Assembly: GCF_016862675.1 (NCBI RefSeq)
Contig: NZ_BONK01000010.1
Span: 124,001-188,000 of the forward strand
From: Cellulomonas chitinilytica
Lineage (GTDB): Bacteria > Actinomycetota > Actinomycetes > Actinomycetales > Cellulomonadaceae
Direction of reading: 5' to 3'
Length of the DNA: 64,000 nt
The notes below the pieces were generated by a model. The model was not told where the DNA came from, made no database searches, and worked only from the letters and a program-made list of their open reading frames with translations. This document shows positions 53,912 through 63,223 of this stretch, one piece after another. Every line of letters starts with the position of its first letter. Position 1 is the first letter of the stretch. A program made the translations under genes and the position numbers.

Positions 53912-53940
53912 AGAGTAGGGAGCCGTCCTCGACGGGTCAA
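53912..53940 (-). promoter_or_regulatory. Promoter of the LLM oxidoreductase gene
   Basis: Minus-strand TTGACC (53940-53935) and TACTCT (53917-53912) with a 17-bp spacer, 32 bp before ATG 53880. Confidence 0.65.
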
Positions 53941-54080
53941 CGACGTCGCCCGTCGTCCCGGATCGTGAGAGAGCGCCGTGGCGGCCCGCCGCTCGGGGCG
54001 GACGTGACCGCCGCCACCCCGGCCCGCAGGTGGCCGACCCTCAGCCGGCCCTCAGCCGGCCCGCGGCCGGCCCGTCGGCG

Positions 54081-55169
54081 TCACGAGCACACGACCCCGA
54101 CGCACTGCGGCGCGTTGCCGTTGCGCCTGGCGGTGTTGCCGCCCAGGTCGGTGGCGCCCGGGGCGTAGATGCCCCAACCCGTGTTGGCCCGCGCGTCGTT
54201 GCCGCCGATGCTGACCGACGCGCCCGCGTTCTCGAGCCGCAGGCCGTCGCCGTTGAGCCGGAACGTGTTGTCCCGGACGACGGCGCTCGGCTCGTCCCAC
54301 TCGCCGGCGTCCAGGACCACCGTGGTCTGGTTGCCGCGGAACGTGCTCGACGTGATCGTCCCCCCGAACGGGCCCACGATCACGGCGGTGGCGTTCCCGA
54401 CGAACGTCGAGCCGGAGATCTCCGACGACGCGCCGCGACCGTCGAACGCCACGTCCGAGCCGCTGAGCCGGCTGTCCGTCATGGTGATCCCGCTGACCAC
54501 ACCGCCGCTGACGACGGCCTGGGGGTTCTCGACGAACGCCGACCGACTGATCGTCGCTCCTGCCTCGGTGGCGATGAGCGCCCGGTCGTTGCGCACGAAC
54601 CCTGTGTCGGTGACGGTGACGGACGAACCGGTGTCGCCCCAGTACCCGACCGCGTTGCCCGTGAAGGTGGTGCGGTCGATGGTGACGACGATCAGCTGGG
54701 CGGTCATCGCGGCGGTGCGGTTGTCGGTGAACGCCGAGCGGGTGACCGTCACCGACTTCGCGCCGATGCCCCCGTCGCCGTTCCCGTCGATCCCCATGCC
54801 GTTGTCGCGGAACGTGACCCGGTCGACCGTGAGGGGGCCCGGTCCGGGGCCGTCCCAGTCCACCAGGGTCCGCACCGCGGTGTCCCACCCCGTGAGCGTG
54901 CCGTTCGTGACCTTCGCGGTACCCGTGGAGGTCACCGACAGGCCCACGCCACCGGCCGTGCTCCGCAGGGTGTGGCCCCGCAGGTCCAGGTCGACGTCGG
55001 CGGCCAGGGTCAGGCCGTCGCCGGCGCACACGAGGTCGGACCGCAGCACCGTGTCGACCGTGAGCGTCGACCCGCACGCAGGTCGGGCGGGTGTCGCGCT
55101 CGCGGGAGCCGCGACCAGGACGGCGGCGCTCACGAGCGCCAGGCAGGACAGGACGGCCGGGACGCGCAC
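54081..55169 (-). CDS. Secreted right-handed parallel beta-helix protein
   Basis: A 362-residue exported protein. The signal peptide (1-27, VRVPAVLSCLALVSAAVLVAAPASA) is followed by two cysteines (ACGSTLTVD, LVCAGDG) and about ten turns of a pectate-lyase-like beta-helix, each containing S/TxFxxN or similar (RSAFTDNRTA, RTTFTGNAVG, GSTFVGNATA, STFRGNQTTV). Such folds usually bind or cleave polysaccharide, but no catalytic signature is obvious. It ends with two more cysteines (QCVGVVCS). GTG 55169 is chosen because GGAGG lies five bases upstream; a longer frame to 55229 adds 20 residues before the signal peptide. Confidence 0.87.
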   Translation of the reverse strand: MRVPAVLSCLALVSAAVLVAAPASATPARPACGSTLTVDTVLRSDLVCAGDGLTLAADVDLDLRGHTLRSTAGGVGLSVTSTGTAKVTNGTLTGWDTAVRTLVDWDGPGPGPLTVDRVTFRDNGMGIDGNGDGGIGAKSVTVTRSAFTDNRTAAMTAQLIVVTIDRTTFTGNAVGYWGDTGSSVTVTDTGFVRNDRALIATEAGATISRSAFVENPQAVVSGGVVSGITMTDSRLSGSDVAFDGRGASSEISGSTFVGNATAVIVGPFGGTITSSTFRGNQTTVVLDAGEWDEPSAVVRDNTFRLNGDGLRLENAGASVSIGGNDARANTGWGIYAPGATDLGGNTARRNGNAPQCVGVVCS

Positions 55170-55359
55170 GGGCACCTCCACGAGGGGTCGGGCGTGGTGC
55201 GGATGGAGCGGTCGTGAATCGATGCCCACTATGCCCGGGTTTGCCCCGTTGCGGCTGGGGAGGGGCGGGCGAAAATGCGCCCACGACGTCTCGTCCCCAC
55301 GGGGGAGGAGTCCGTTCGACCGGCGTGGCCGTGACGGACCACTGCCTGGTCACACTGTG

Positions 55360-55432
55360 TGCCCGCGAAAGGACTCGAACCTTCGACCTTCTGCTCCGGA
55401 GGCAGACGCTCTATCCACTGAGCTACGCGGGC
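55360..55432 (-). tRNA. tRNA-Arg, anticodon CCG
   Basis: Read on the minus strand: acceptor GCCCGCG pairs with CGCGGGC; D-arm TAGCTCAGTGGATAGAGC; anticodon stem TCTGC/GCAGA with loop CTCCGGA, anticodon CCG (reads CGG, a common Arg codon in this genome); T-arm GGTTCGAGTCC. Length 73, discriminator A, CCA not encoded. No other tRNA was found in the window. Confidence 0.95.
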
Positions 55433-55477
55433 GTTTCACGCGAGTCGCCTCGCGCGGTGCACGACACTACCAGCCCG

Positions 55478-56131
55478 TCAGCGTTCCCCCAGCAGCGCGG
55501 ACAGGTACTGGCTCGTCTCGTCGACCGCGGCGCGGTCGTCACCCGCGACGATGGCCTCGACGAGCCCGTCGTGCGCGTCGAACCCGTGGGTGTCGGTGAC
55601 GAAGTTGAACCGGATGTTCTCGCCGATGGCGTCGAGCAGGTTCTCGTAGAGGGTGACGAGCACGGGGTTGCCGGCGGTCCGGACGATCGCCCGGTGCAGG
55701 TCGAGGTCGGTGACGACCATCCGGTCGAGGTCCCCGGACCGGTACGCGGCGGCGCGCTCGTCGCGGCGGTCGAGCAGCGCGGCGGCGTCCGTCGAGGTCC
55801 GCCGACGGGCGGCCAGCCGGGCGGCCTCCATCTCGAGGGCCCGGCGCACCTCGATGACGTCCCGCTGCCGGGCGTCGGCGATGTGCCGGCCCATGGACAC
55901 GGCGAGCTCGGACGTCGACAGCACGTACGTGCCGGAGCCCTGGCGGCGTTCGAGGAGGCCCGCGTGCACGAGCGACTGGACGGCCTCGCGGACGGTGTTC
56001 CGTCCGACGCCGAGCAGGTCGACGAGCGCGGGTTCGGGAGGGATCCGCGCCCCGACCGGCCAGTCGCCGGCGGTGATGCGGCTGCGGATCTCGTCGACGG
56101 CGGTGTCGATCAGACCGGTGCGACGCGCCAT
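55478..56131 (-). CDS. GntR-family regulator with FCD domain
   Basis: A 217-residue FadR-type transcription factor. The winged helix occupies about 8-72 (DEIRSRITAGDWPVGARIPPEPALVDLLGVGRNTVREAVQSL); the FCD effector domain (about 80-210) has the metal-binding pattern typical of the group (DLDLHRAIVRTAGNP and a late His in THGFDAHDGLV). ATG 56131 has GGAG about 9 bases upstream. It is divergent from a CynX-like transporter over a 128-bp gap holding two AGGCATGCC sites, so it probably controls that transporter and itself. Confidence 0.92.
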   Translation of the reverse strand: MARRTGLIDTAVDEIRSRITAGDWPVGARIPPEPALVDLLGVGRNTVREAVQSLVHAGLLERRQGSGTYVLSTSELAVSMGRHIADARQRDVIEVRRALEMEAARLAARRRTSTDAAALLDRRDERAAAYRSGDLDRMVVTDLDLHRAIVRTAGNPVLVTLYENLLDAIGENIRFNFVTDTHGFDAHDGLVEAIVAGDDRAAVDETSQYLSALLGER

Positions 56132-56150
56132 CCGGTCAGGCTCCGTGTCC

Positions 56151-56187
56151 AGGCATGCCGTGCAGTCAACACCGGCGAGGCATGCCT
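56151..56187. promoter_or_regulatory. AGGCATGCC repeat sites between the GntR regulator and the transporter
   Basis: AGGCATGCCG lies at 56151-56160 and the perfect palindrome AGGCATGCCT at 56178-56187, 27 bp centre to centre. Both lie in the shared promoter gap. A -35-like TTGACT for the regulator (minus strand, 56169-56164) sits between them. Likely operators of the GntR protein. Confidence 0.55.
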
Positions 56188-56259
56188 GTGCTAGACCTCC
56201 GACCAGGGGACATGGTCCGCGGGCAGGCCGACGACGGGCGGCCGATAGACTCCCGGCAA

Positions 56260-57549
56260 GTGGAGTCCTCCCAGCCCGTGACCTCTCGACCCGTGTGGCG
56301 CGGCCGGCTCGTGGTCCTCGCCGGCATCGTCCTCGTGGCCCTCAACCTGCGGGTCGCCGTCGCGGCCGTGTCGCCGATCCTGGCGGTCGTCCGCGAGGAC
56401 GTCGCCCTCTCGGCGGGCGAGGTCGGTCTGCTGGGCACGATCCCGGTCGTCTCGTTCGCGGTGTTCGGCTCGCTCGCGACGCCGTGCGCCCGGCGGGTGG
56501 GCCTCGAGCCGACGATGATCCTCGCGATGCTGCTGTCGGCGACGGGCGAGGTGGTCCGGGCGACGGTGTCGTCGGCGCCCGCGTTCCTGGCGTGGTCGGT
56601 GCTCGCGCTGGCGGGCATGGGCATGGGCAACGTGCTGCTCCCGCCGCTGGTGAAGCGGTACTTCCCGGACCGGATCGGGCTCGTCACCGCGGTGTACTCG
56701 GTGGCGCTCTCGTTCAGCACGGCCCTGCCGCCGCTGTTCGCGCTCCCGGTCGCGCAGCGGTACGGGTGGCGGGTCGCGATCGGCTGGTGGGCCGTCGTGG
56801 GCGTGGCCGCGGCGGTGCCGTGGGTCGTCGTGGTCGTCCGGTCGGTGACGGCACGTGCGCACCTGCGCGAGCTGCTGCGCCGCGCGCCCCGGCGGACGGG
56901 CGAGCAGGTGCTGGTGTCGCACGACCGCGGCGTCACGCGCCTCGTCTGGCGCTCGCCGCTCGCCTGGGCCCTGGCGGCGACGTGGGCGCTCAACACGACC
57001 GGCATGTACGTGCTGTTCGCGTGGCTGCCGGAGATCCTCGCCGACGCGGGCCTGGACCCGGCGGAGGGCGGCCGGTGGCTGGCGGTGGTCGCGATCATGG
57101 GTCTGCCCGCGGCGCTGCTCGGACCGGTGCTGACCGCGCGGATGCGCAACCCGTACCCGCTCGTCGTGTGCTTCCTCGCGTGCTGGGCCGTCGGGTACCT
57201 GGGCCTGTGGTTCGCGCCGACGCACGGCACGGCCGTGTGGATGGTGCTGCTCGGCATCGGCGGCGGCACGTTCCCCGTGTCGCTCGCGCTCATCGGGCTG
57301 CGCACCGCGACGCCCGCGATCGCCGTGACCCTGTCGGGCATGGTGCAGGGCGTCGGGTACGCGGTGGCGGGGCTGGGACCGGTCGGGATCGGCCTCCTGT
57401 ACGACGCGACGGGCGGCTGGGACGTGCCGATCGCCGTGCTGCTCGGGCTGGTGCTCGTGCAGGCCGTCGTCGCGTGGCGCGCGTGCCGGCCGGACATGCT
57501 CGGCACGCCCGAGACCGCCGACGAGCCGGTGCCGGCGGAGGCCCGATAA
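56260..57549 (+). CDS. MFS transporter, CynX/NimT-like
   Basis: A 429-residue transporter of the cyanate/nitroimidazole (CynX/NimT) subfamily with 12 helices; the family start LNLRVAVAAVSPILAVVREDVALS and the segment GMGMGNVLLPPLVKRYFPDR are clear. GTG 56260 is chosen: TAGACT ends eight bases before it, matching the leaderless pattern; earlier starts (56155, 56164) fall within the regulator's promoter. A GTG at 56278 is a further alternative. Substrate unknown; cyanate, 2-nitroimidazole or amino acid derivatives are possible. Divergent from, and probably regulated by, the GntR/FCD protein. Confidence 0.88.
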   Translation: MESSQPVTSRPVWRGRLVVLAGIVLVALNLRVAVAAVSPILAVVREDVALSAGEVGLLGTIPVVSFAVFGSLATPCARRVGLEPTMILAMLLSATGEVVRATVSSAPAFLAWSVLALAGMGMGNVLLPPLVKRYFPDRIGLVTAVYSVALSFSTALPPLFALPVAQRYGWRVAIGWWAVVGVAAAVPWVVVVVRSVTARAHLRELLRRAPRRTGEQVLVSHDRGVTRLVWRSPLAWALAATWALNTTGMYVLFAWLPEILADAGLDPAEGGRWLAVVAIMGLPAALLGPVLTARMRNPYPLVVCFLACWAVGYLGLWFAPTHGTAVWMVLLGIGGGTFPVSLALIGLRTATPAIAVTLSGMVQGVGYAVAGLGPVGIGLLYDATGGWDVPIAVLLGLVLVQAVVAWRACRPDMLGTPETADEPVPAEAR

Positions 57550-57589
57550 CCCGTCCGGCGGGCCGTCCGAGGTCCCCTACCCTTGACGG

Positions 57590-59269
57590 GTGACTCCCGC
57601 ACAGCTCTCCGAGGCCCTGAAGGCCGCCCTGGTGCACGCCGTCGACGACGGCACGTTCGCTCTCGACGTCGCGGACATCCCCGCGACCGTGCACCTCGAG
57701 CGACCCCGGCAGCGCGAGCACGGCGACTGGGCGACGAACGTCGCGATGCAGCTCGGCAAGAAGGCCGGCACGAACCCGCGCGCGTTCGCGACCGAGCTGG
57801 CCGCCCGCCTGACCGACGTCGAGGGCATCGCGTCCGTCGAGGTCGCCGGGCCCGGGTTCCTCAACATCCGGCTCGACGCGGCCGCCGCGGGCGAGCTCGC
57901 CCGCACGGTCGTCGAGCAGGGCAGCGAGTACGGGCAGAACGAGACGTTCGCCGGCATCAAGGTCAACCTCGAGTTCGTCTCGGCCAACCCGACCGGCCCG
58001 CTGCACATCGGTGGCGTCCGCTGGGCGGCCGTCGGCGACAGCCTGGCCCGCGTGCTCCAGGCGTCCGGCGCCGAGGTGGCCCGCGAGTACTACTTCAACG
58101 ACCACGGCGCGCAGATCGACCGCTTCGCGCGCTCGCTCGTCGCCCGCGCGCTCGGCCAGCCCGCGCCGGAGGACGGCTACGGCGGCTCGTACATCACCGA
58201 GATCGCGGAGCAGGTCGTCGCGGACTCCCTCGCCGCCGGCGAGCCGGACCCGCGCGAGCTGCCGACGGCCGACGCGACCGAGGCGTTCCGTGCCCGGGGC
58301 GTCGAGCTGATGTTCGGCGAGATCAAGCAGTCGCTGCACGACTTCGGCGTCGACTTCGACGTGTACTTCCACGAGGACTCGCTGCACGAGTCGGGTGCCG
58401 TCGAGCACGCGGTGGCGCGCCTGCGCGAGGGCGGCCACGTGTTCGACGCCGACGGCGCCGTGTGGCTGCGCACCACGGACTTCGGCGACGACAAGGACCG
58501 CGTCATCGTGAAGTCGGACGGTCAGGCCGCGTACATCGCGGGCGACATCGCCTACTACCTCGACAAGCGCGAGCGCGGCTTCGACCGGGTCGTCATCATG
58601 CTCGGCGCCGACCACCACGGGTACATCGGCCGGATGATGGCCGTGTGCGCGGCGTTCGGCGACACCCCGCACGAGAACCTCGAGATCCTCATCGGGCAGA
58701 TGGTCAACCTCGTCAAGGACGGCCAGCCGGTCCGGATGTCGAAGCGCGCCGGCACGGTCCTGACGATCGACGACCTGGTCGACGCGGTCGGCGTGGACGC
58801 GGCCCGGTACGCCCTGGCCCGCTCGTCGGCGGACTCGAGCATCGACCTGGACCTCGACCTGCTGGCGAGCGCGAAGAACGAGAACCCCGTGTTCTACGTC
58901 CAGTACGCGCACGCCCGCACGGTCAACGTGGGCCGCAACGCGGCGGACGCGGGCGTGGCCAAGGAGGACGGGTTCGACGCGTCGCTGCTCGACCACGAGT
59001 CCGAGGCCGTGCTGCTCGGCCAGATCGCCGAGCTGCCGCGCGTCGTCGCCCAGGCCGCCGAGCTGCGCGAGCCGCACCGGGTCGCCCGCTACCTCGAGGA
59101 GCTGGCCGGGGCGTACCACAAGTGGTACGACCAGCGCCGGGTCACGCCGTTCGGCGACGAGGAGGTCTCGGACGTGCACCGCACGCGGCTGTGGCTCAAC
59201 GACGCCACCCGCCAGGTGCTCGCCAACGGCCTCGCCCTGCTGGGTGTGAGCGCGCCGGAGCGCATGTGA
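57590..59269 (+). CDS. argS: Arginyl-tRNA synthetase
   Basis: A 559-residue class I synthetase charging tRNA-Arg, one copy of which (CCG) lies 2.2 kb upstream. The HIGH motif appears as [17 protein letters not shown] and the KMSKS motif as [13 protein letters not shown] 57590 is preceded by TACCCT at six bases, the same leaderless signal as at the cyclase gene, with no ribosome site. The stop overlaps the lysA start by 4 bp, coupling the two, and argS-lysA-hom-thrC-thrB order is conserved in actinobacteria including mycobacteria. Confidence 0.97.
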   Translation: MTPAQLSEALKAALVHAVDDGTFALDVADIPATVHLERPRQREHGDWATNVAMQLGKKAGTNPRAFATELAARLTDVEGIASVEVAGPGFLNIRLDAAAAGELARTVVEQGSEYGQNETFAGIKVNLEFVSANPTGPLHIGGVRWAAVGDSLARVLQASGAEVAREYYFNDHGAQIDRFARSLVARALGQPAPEDGYGGSYITEIAEQVVADSLAAGEPDPRELPTADATEAFRARGVELMFGEIKQSLHDFGVDFDVYFHEDSLHESGAVEHAVARLREGGHVFDADGAVWLRTTDFGDDKDRVIVKSDGQAAYIAGDIAYYLDKRERGFDRVVIMLGADHHGYIGRMMAVCAAFGDTPHENLEILIGQMVNLVKDGQPVRMSKRAGTVLTIDDLVDAVGVDAARYALARSSADSSIDLDLDLLASAKNENPVFYVQYAHARTVNVGRNAADAGVAKEDGFDASLLDHESEAVLLGQIAELPRVVAQAAELREPHRVARYLEELAGAYHKWYDQRRVTPFGDEEVSDVHRTRLWLNDATRQVLANGLALLGVSAPERM

Positions 59270-60627
59270 GCACGATCCCCGGCGAGCCCTGGTCCCGGGG
59301 GGTCGCCCGGTCGTCCGAGGGTGTCGTGTCCGTCGGCGGGGTCGACGTCCACGCGCTCGCGGCCGGCCACGGCACGCCCGCCTACGTGCTCGACGAGGCC
59401 GACCTGCGCGAGCGTGCGACGGCGTACCGGCGTGCCTTCGAGACCGCGTTCGCCGAGGTGGGCGCCGGTGTCGACGTGTACTACGCCGGCAAGGCGTTCC
59501 TGTCGGTCGCGGTCGCCCGCTGGGTCCACGAGGAGGGCCTGCGGGTCGACACCGCGTCCGGCGGCGAGCTCGCGGTCGCGCTGCGCGCGGGCGTCCCGGG
59601 GGCGCACCTCGGCCTGCACGGCAACAACAAGTCGGACGACGAGCTGGTCGCCGCCCTCGACGCGGGCGTCGGCCGGATCATCGTCGACTCCCTCGTCGAG
59701 ATCGACCGCCTCGCCGACCTGGTGAAGCGCCGCGGGGGAGACCCGGCGCCCGTGATGGTGCGCGTGACCACGGGCGTGCACGCGGGGGGCCACGAGTACA
59801 TCTCGACGGCGCACGAGGACCAGAAGTTCGGCCTGTCGCTCGCGGCCGACGAGGGTGCCGACAGCCCGGCGGTCACCGCGATGCTCGCCGTCCTGGCCCG
59901 GCCCGAGCTGCACCTGCTCGGCATCCACTCGCACATCGGGTCGCAGATCCTCGACCCGTCCGGGTTCGAGGTGGCGGCGCGCGCCGTCCTCACGCTGCGC
60001 GCGCACCTCGCGGAGCGCACCGGCGTGCTCGTCGACGAGGTCGACCTGGGCGGCGGCTACGGCATCGCCTACCTGCCGGGCGAGGTCGCGCTCGACCCCG
60101 ACCGGATCGCCAAGGACGTCGCGGCGTCGGTCGCGGCGGCCGCCAGCGAGCTCGGCACCGCGCTGCCGCGGTTCTCGATCGAGCCGGGCCGCGCCATCGT
60201 CGGTCCCGCGGGCCTCACGCTGTACACGGTCGGCACGGTCAAGCCGGTCCGGCTGGACGACGGCCGGGTGCGCACCTACGTGTCCGTCGACGGCGGGATG
60301 AGCGACAACATCCGTCCCGCGCTGTACGGCGCGCAGTACCACGCGGAGATCGTCGGCCGCGTCTCCACCGCGGAGCCGGTCCTCGCGCGCGTGGTCGGCA
60401 AGCACTGCGAGAGCGGCGACATCGTGGTCCACGAGGTGCGGCTCCCGGGCGACGTGCGCGCGGGCGACCTGCTCGCCGTCCCGGCGACGGGCGCGTACGG
60501 CCGGTCGATGGCGTCGAACTACAACCTGCTCGCGCGCCCACCCGTGGTCGCGGTGCGTGACGGGGCGTCGCGCGTCCTGGTCCGTCGTGAGACGGTCGAC
60601 GACCTGCTCGCGCTCGACGAGGGCTGA
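59266..60627 (+). CDS. lysA: Diaminopimelate decarboxylase
   Basis: A 453-residue PLP enzyme making L-lysine from meso-diaminopimelate. The PLP lysine is about K76 (YYAGKAFL); [30 protein letters not shown] and CESGDIV are the family motifs in order. Its GTG overlaps the argS stop (ATGTGA, 4 bp), so it is translated by coupling. A weak TCCGACC/GGTCGGA hairpin lies after it at 60654-60680, before the hom promoter. Confidence 0.96.
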   Translation: MSTIPGEPWSRGVARSSEGVVSVGGVDVHALAAGHGTPAYVLDEADLRERATAYRRAFETAFAEVGAGVDVYYAGKAFLSVAVARWVHEEGLRVDTASGGELAVALRAGVPGAHLGLHGNNKSDDELVAALDAGVGRIIVDSLVEIDRLADLVKRRGGDPAPVMVRVTTGVHAGGHEYISTAHEDQKFGLSLAADEGADSPAVTAMLAVLARPELHLLGIHSHIGSQILDPSGFEVAARAVLTLRAHLAERTGVLVDEVDLGGGYGIAYLPGEVALDPDRIAKDVAASVAAAASELGTALPRFSIEPGRAIVGPAGLTLYTVGTVKPVRLDDGRVRTYVSVDGGMSDNIRPALYGAQYHAEIVGRVSTAEPVLARVVGKHCESGDIVVHEVRLPGDVRAGDLLAVPATGAYGRSMASNYNLLARPPVVAVRDGASRVLVRRETVDDLLALDEG

Positions 60628-60777
60628 CCCCGAGCCGCCCACAGCCTCGCCTCTCCGACCGGCCGCTCCCACTGGTCGGACCGTGCGGCCCAGCAGGTGG
60701 ACGGCACCCCTATCCTGAGGGCGCCCGCCCCGGGATCGTCGGGGACGGTGCCCGACCCCGTCTGGAGGCAGCCACCC

Positions 60778-62127
60778 GTGTCTGCGCCCTCGTCGCCCGC
60801 CGACGTCCGCCCGGCCCTGCGCGTCGCCGTCCTGGGGTGCGGGGTCGTCGGCACCGAGGTCGTCCGGCTGCTCACCACGCAGGCCGACGACCTGGCCTCA
60901 CGGGTCGGGGCGAGGCTCGAGCTCGTCGGCGTCGCGGTCCGGGACGTCGACGTGCCGCGTGACCCGGTGGTGGACCGTGCGCTGCTGACGGCGGACGCCG
61001 AGGGCCTGGTCGAGAAGGCCGACGTCGTCGTCGAGCTGATGGGCGGCCTGCAGCCCGCCAAGGACCTCCTGCTGCGCGCCATCGAGCACGGCGCCTCGGT
61101 GGTCACGGCCAACAAGGCGCTGCTCGCCCAGGACGGCCCGGTGCTGTACGCGGCGGCCGACGCCGCCGGGGTCGACCTCTACTTCGAGGCCGCCGTCGCG
61201 GGCGCCATCCCGATCGTCCGCCCCGTGCGCGAGTCCCTCGCGGGCGACCACGTGCGCCGCGTGCTCGGCATCGTCAACGGCACCACGAACTACGTGCTCG
61301 ACCGGATGGCCACCGAGGGTCTCGACCTCGAGCAGGCCGTCAAGGAGGCCCAGTCGCTCGGCTACGCCGAGGCGGACCCGACGGCCGACGTCGAGGGCTA
61401 CGACGCCGCCGCGAAGGCCGCGATCCTCGCCTCGCTCGCGTTCCACACGCGGGTCTCGCTCGACGACGTGGCGCGCGAGGGCATCACCTCGGTCACGGCG
61501 GACGACGTCGCGTGGGCCGAGCGCACCGGGTACGTCATCAAGCTCCTCGCCATCGCCGAGCGCGGCGAGACCGCGGCCGAGGACGGCTCGACGACCGCCG
61601 GCATCCAGGTCCGCGTGCACCCGGCGCTGGTCCCGGCCGGGCACCCCCTGGCCGGCGTCCGCGGCGCGTTCAACGCGGTGTTCGTCGAGGCGGAGGCGGC
61701 CGGCGAGCTCATGTTCTACGGGCGTGGCGCGGGCGGGCAGCCCACCGCGTCGGCCGTGCTCGGCGACGTCGTCTCGGTCGCCCGGCACCGCGTGCTCGGC
61801 GGCCGCGGCCCGGTCGAGTCGTCGTACGCGGCGCTCCCGGTCCTGCCCGCGTCGGCGGCCCGCACCCGCTACCAGATGCGGCTCGAGGTCGCGGACCGCC
61901 CGGGCGTCCTCGCCCAGGTCGCCGCGGTCCTGGCCGGCCGTGAGGTGTCGATCGAGTCGGTCCGCCAGACGCCGAAGGGCGAGGGCAGGGTCGTCACCGA
62001 CGTCGCCATGCTCGTCATCACCACGCACACCGCCACCGAGCACGCGCTGCGCAGCACGGTCGAGGCCATCGAGGCGCTCGACGTGGTGCGACGTGTCGTG
62101 TCCGTCCTGAGAGTCGAAGGAGCCTGA
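60778..62127 (+). CDS. hom: Homoserine dehydrogenase
   Basis: A 449-residue monofunctional enzyme reducing aspartate semialdehyde to homoserine. The N-terminal Rossmann motif is [32 protein letters not shown] and the segment [19 protein letters not shown] (catalytic K) follow; a C-terminal ACT domain (about 370-449, [17 protein letters not shown]) suggests allosteric control, classically by threonine. GTG 60778 has GGAGG nine bases upstream. TATCCT at 60711-60716 is a probable -10, giving a roughly 60-base leader. It overlaps thrC by one base. Confidence 0.97.
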   Translation: MSAPSSPADVRPALRVAVLGCGVVGTEVVRLLTTQADDLASRVGARLELVGVAVRDVDVPRDPVVDRALLTADAEGLVEKADVVVELMGGLQPAKDLLLRAIEHGASVVTANKALLAQDGPVLYAAADAAGVDLYFEAAVAGAIPIVRPVRESLAGDHVRRVLGIVNGTTNYVLDRMATEGLDLEQAVKEAQSLGYAEADPTADVEGYDAAAKAAILASLAFHTRVSLDDVAREGITSVTADDVAWAERTGYVIKLLAIAERGETAAEDGSTTAGIQVRVHPALVPAGHPLAGVRGAFNAVFVEAEAAGELMFYGRGAGGQPTASAVLGDVVSVARHRVLGGRGPVESSYAALPVLPASAARTRYQMRLEVADRPGVLAQVAAVLAGREVSIESVRQTPKGEGRVVTDVAMLVITTHTATEHALRSTVEAIEALDVVRRVVSVLRVEGA

Positions 62128-63218
62128 TGGCCCACCAGTGGCGCGGGATCGTCGCCGAGTACGCCGACCGCCTGCCCGCGCACGTGCAGGAGACCGTCGT
62201 GACGCTGGGGGAGGGTGGCACGCCGCTCGTCCCGGCACCGGTGCTGTCCGACCGGACGGGGGCGGAGGTGTTCGTCAAGGTCGAGGGCATGAACCCGACG
62301 GGCTCGTTCAAGGACCGCGGCATGACGACGGCGATCTCCGCCGCCGCCGGCCGCGGCGCGAAGGCCGTCGTCTGCGCGTCGACCGGCAACACGTCGGCGA
62401 GCGCCGCCGCCTACGCCACGCGTGCCGGCATGATCTGCGCGGTGCTCGTGCCGGACGGCAAGATCGCGATGGGCAAGCTCAGCCAGGCCATCGCGCACGG
62501 CGCCCGGCTGCTCCAGGTGGACGGCAACTTCGACGCCTGCCTCGTCGCCGCCCGCAAGCTCGCCGAGGCGTACCCGGTCGAGCTCGTGAACTCGGTGAAC
62601 CCGGACCGCATCGAGGGCCAGAAGACGGCGTCCTTCGAGATCGTGGACGCGCTCGGCGACGCCCCGGACATCCACGTCCTGCCCGTCGGCAACGCGGGCA
62701 ACATCACCGCGTACTGGAAGGGCTTCCGCGAGTACGCGGGCCTCGACGCGGGCGCGGCGCACCCCGCCGTCGCGACGCGGACGCCGGTCATCTGGGGCTT
62801 CCAGGCCGCGGGCGCCGCCCCGATCGTCGCGGGCTACCCGATCGACGAGCCCGAGACCATCGCCACGGCGATCCGCATCGGCAACCCGGCGTCCTGGGCG
62901 CAGGCGGAGGACGCGCGCGACACGTCGGGCGGCCTCATCGAGGCCGTGACCGACGAGCAGATCCTCGCCGCCCACCGCGTGCTCTCGGCCGAGGTCGGCG
63001 TGTTCGTCGAGCCCGCGTCCGCCGCGGGCGTGGCCGGCGTGCTCGCGCTCGCCGAGGCCGGCCGCGTGCCGCAGGGTGCGCGCATCGTCATCACGGTGAC
63101 GGGCCACGGGCTCAAGGACCCGCAGTGGGCCCTGCGCACGCCGGACGGCAGCGACGTGCAGCCCGTCCGGGTCTCCGCGGACGTGGTGTCGATCGCGTCC
63201 GCGCTCGGCCTGGACTGA
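62127..63218 (+). CDS. thrC: Threonine synthase
   Basis: A 363-residue PLP enzyme converting O-phosphohomoserine to threonine. The PLP lysine is K62 in [12 protein letters not shown], and the serine/threonine loop [13 protein letters not shown] and glycine-rich [13 protein letters not shown] match the compact actinobacterial form. ATG 62127 overlaps the hom stop (TGATG), coupling the two genes. The thrB start lies 5 bp past its own stop. Confidence 0.97.
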   Translation: MAHQWRGIVAEYADRLPAHVQETVVTLGEGGTPLVPAPVLSDRTGAEVFVKVEGMNPTGSFKDRGMTTAISAAAGRGAKAVVCASTGNTSASAAAYATRAGMICAVLVPDGKIAMGKLSQAIAHGARLLQVDGNFDACLVAARKLAEAYPVELVNSVNPDRIEGQKTASFEIVDALGDAPDIHVLPVGNAGNITAYWKGFREYAGLDAGAAHPAVATRTPVIWGFQAAGAAPIVAGYPIDEPETIATAIRIGNPASWAQAEDARDTSGGLIEAVTDEQILAAHRVLSAEVGVFVEPASAAGVAGVLALAEAGRVPQGARIVITVTGHGLKDPQWALRTPDGSDVQPVRVSADVVSIASALGLD

Positions 63219-63223
63219 CCGCC

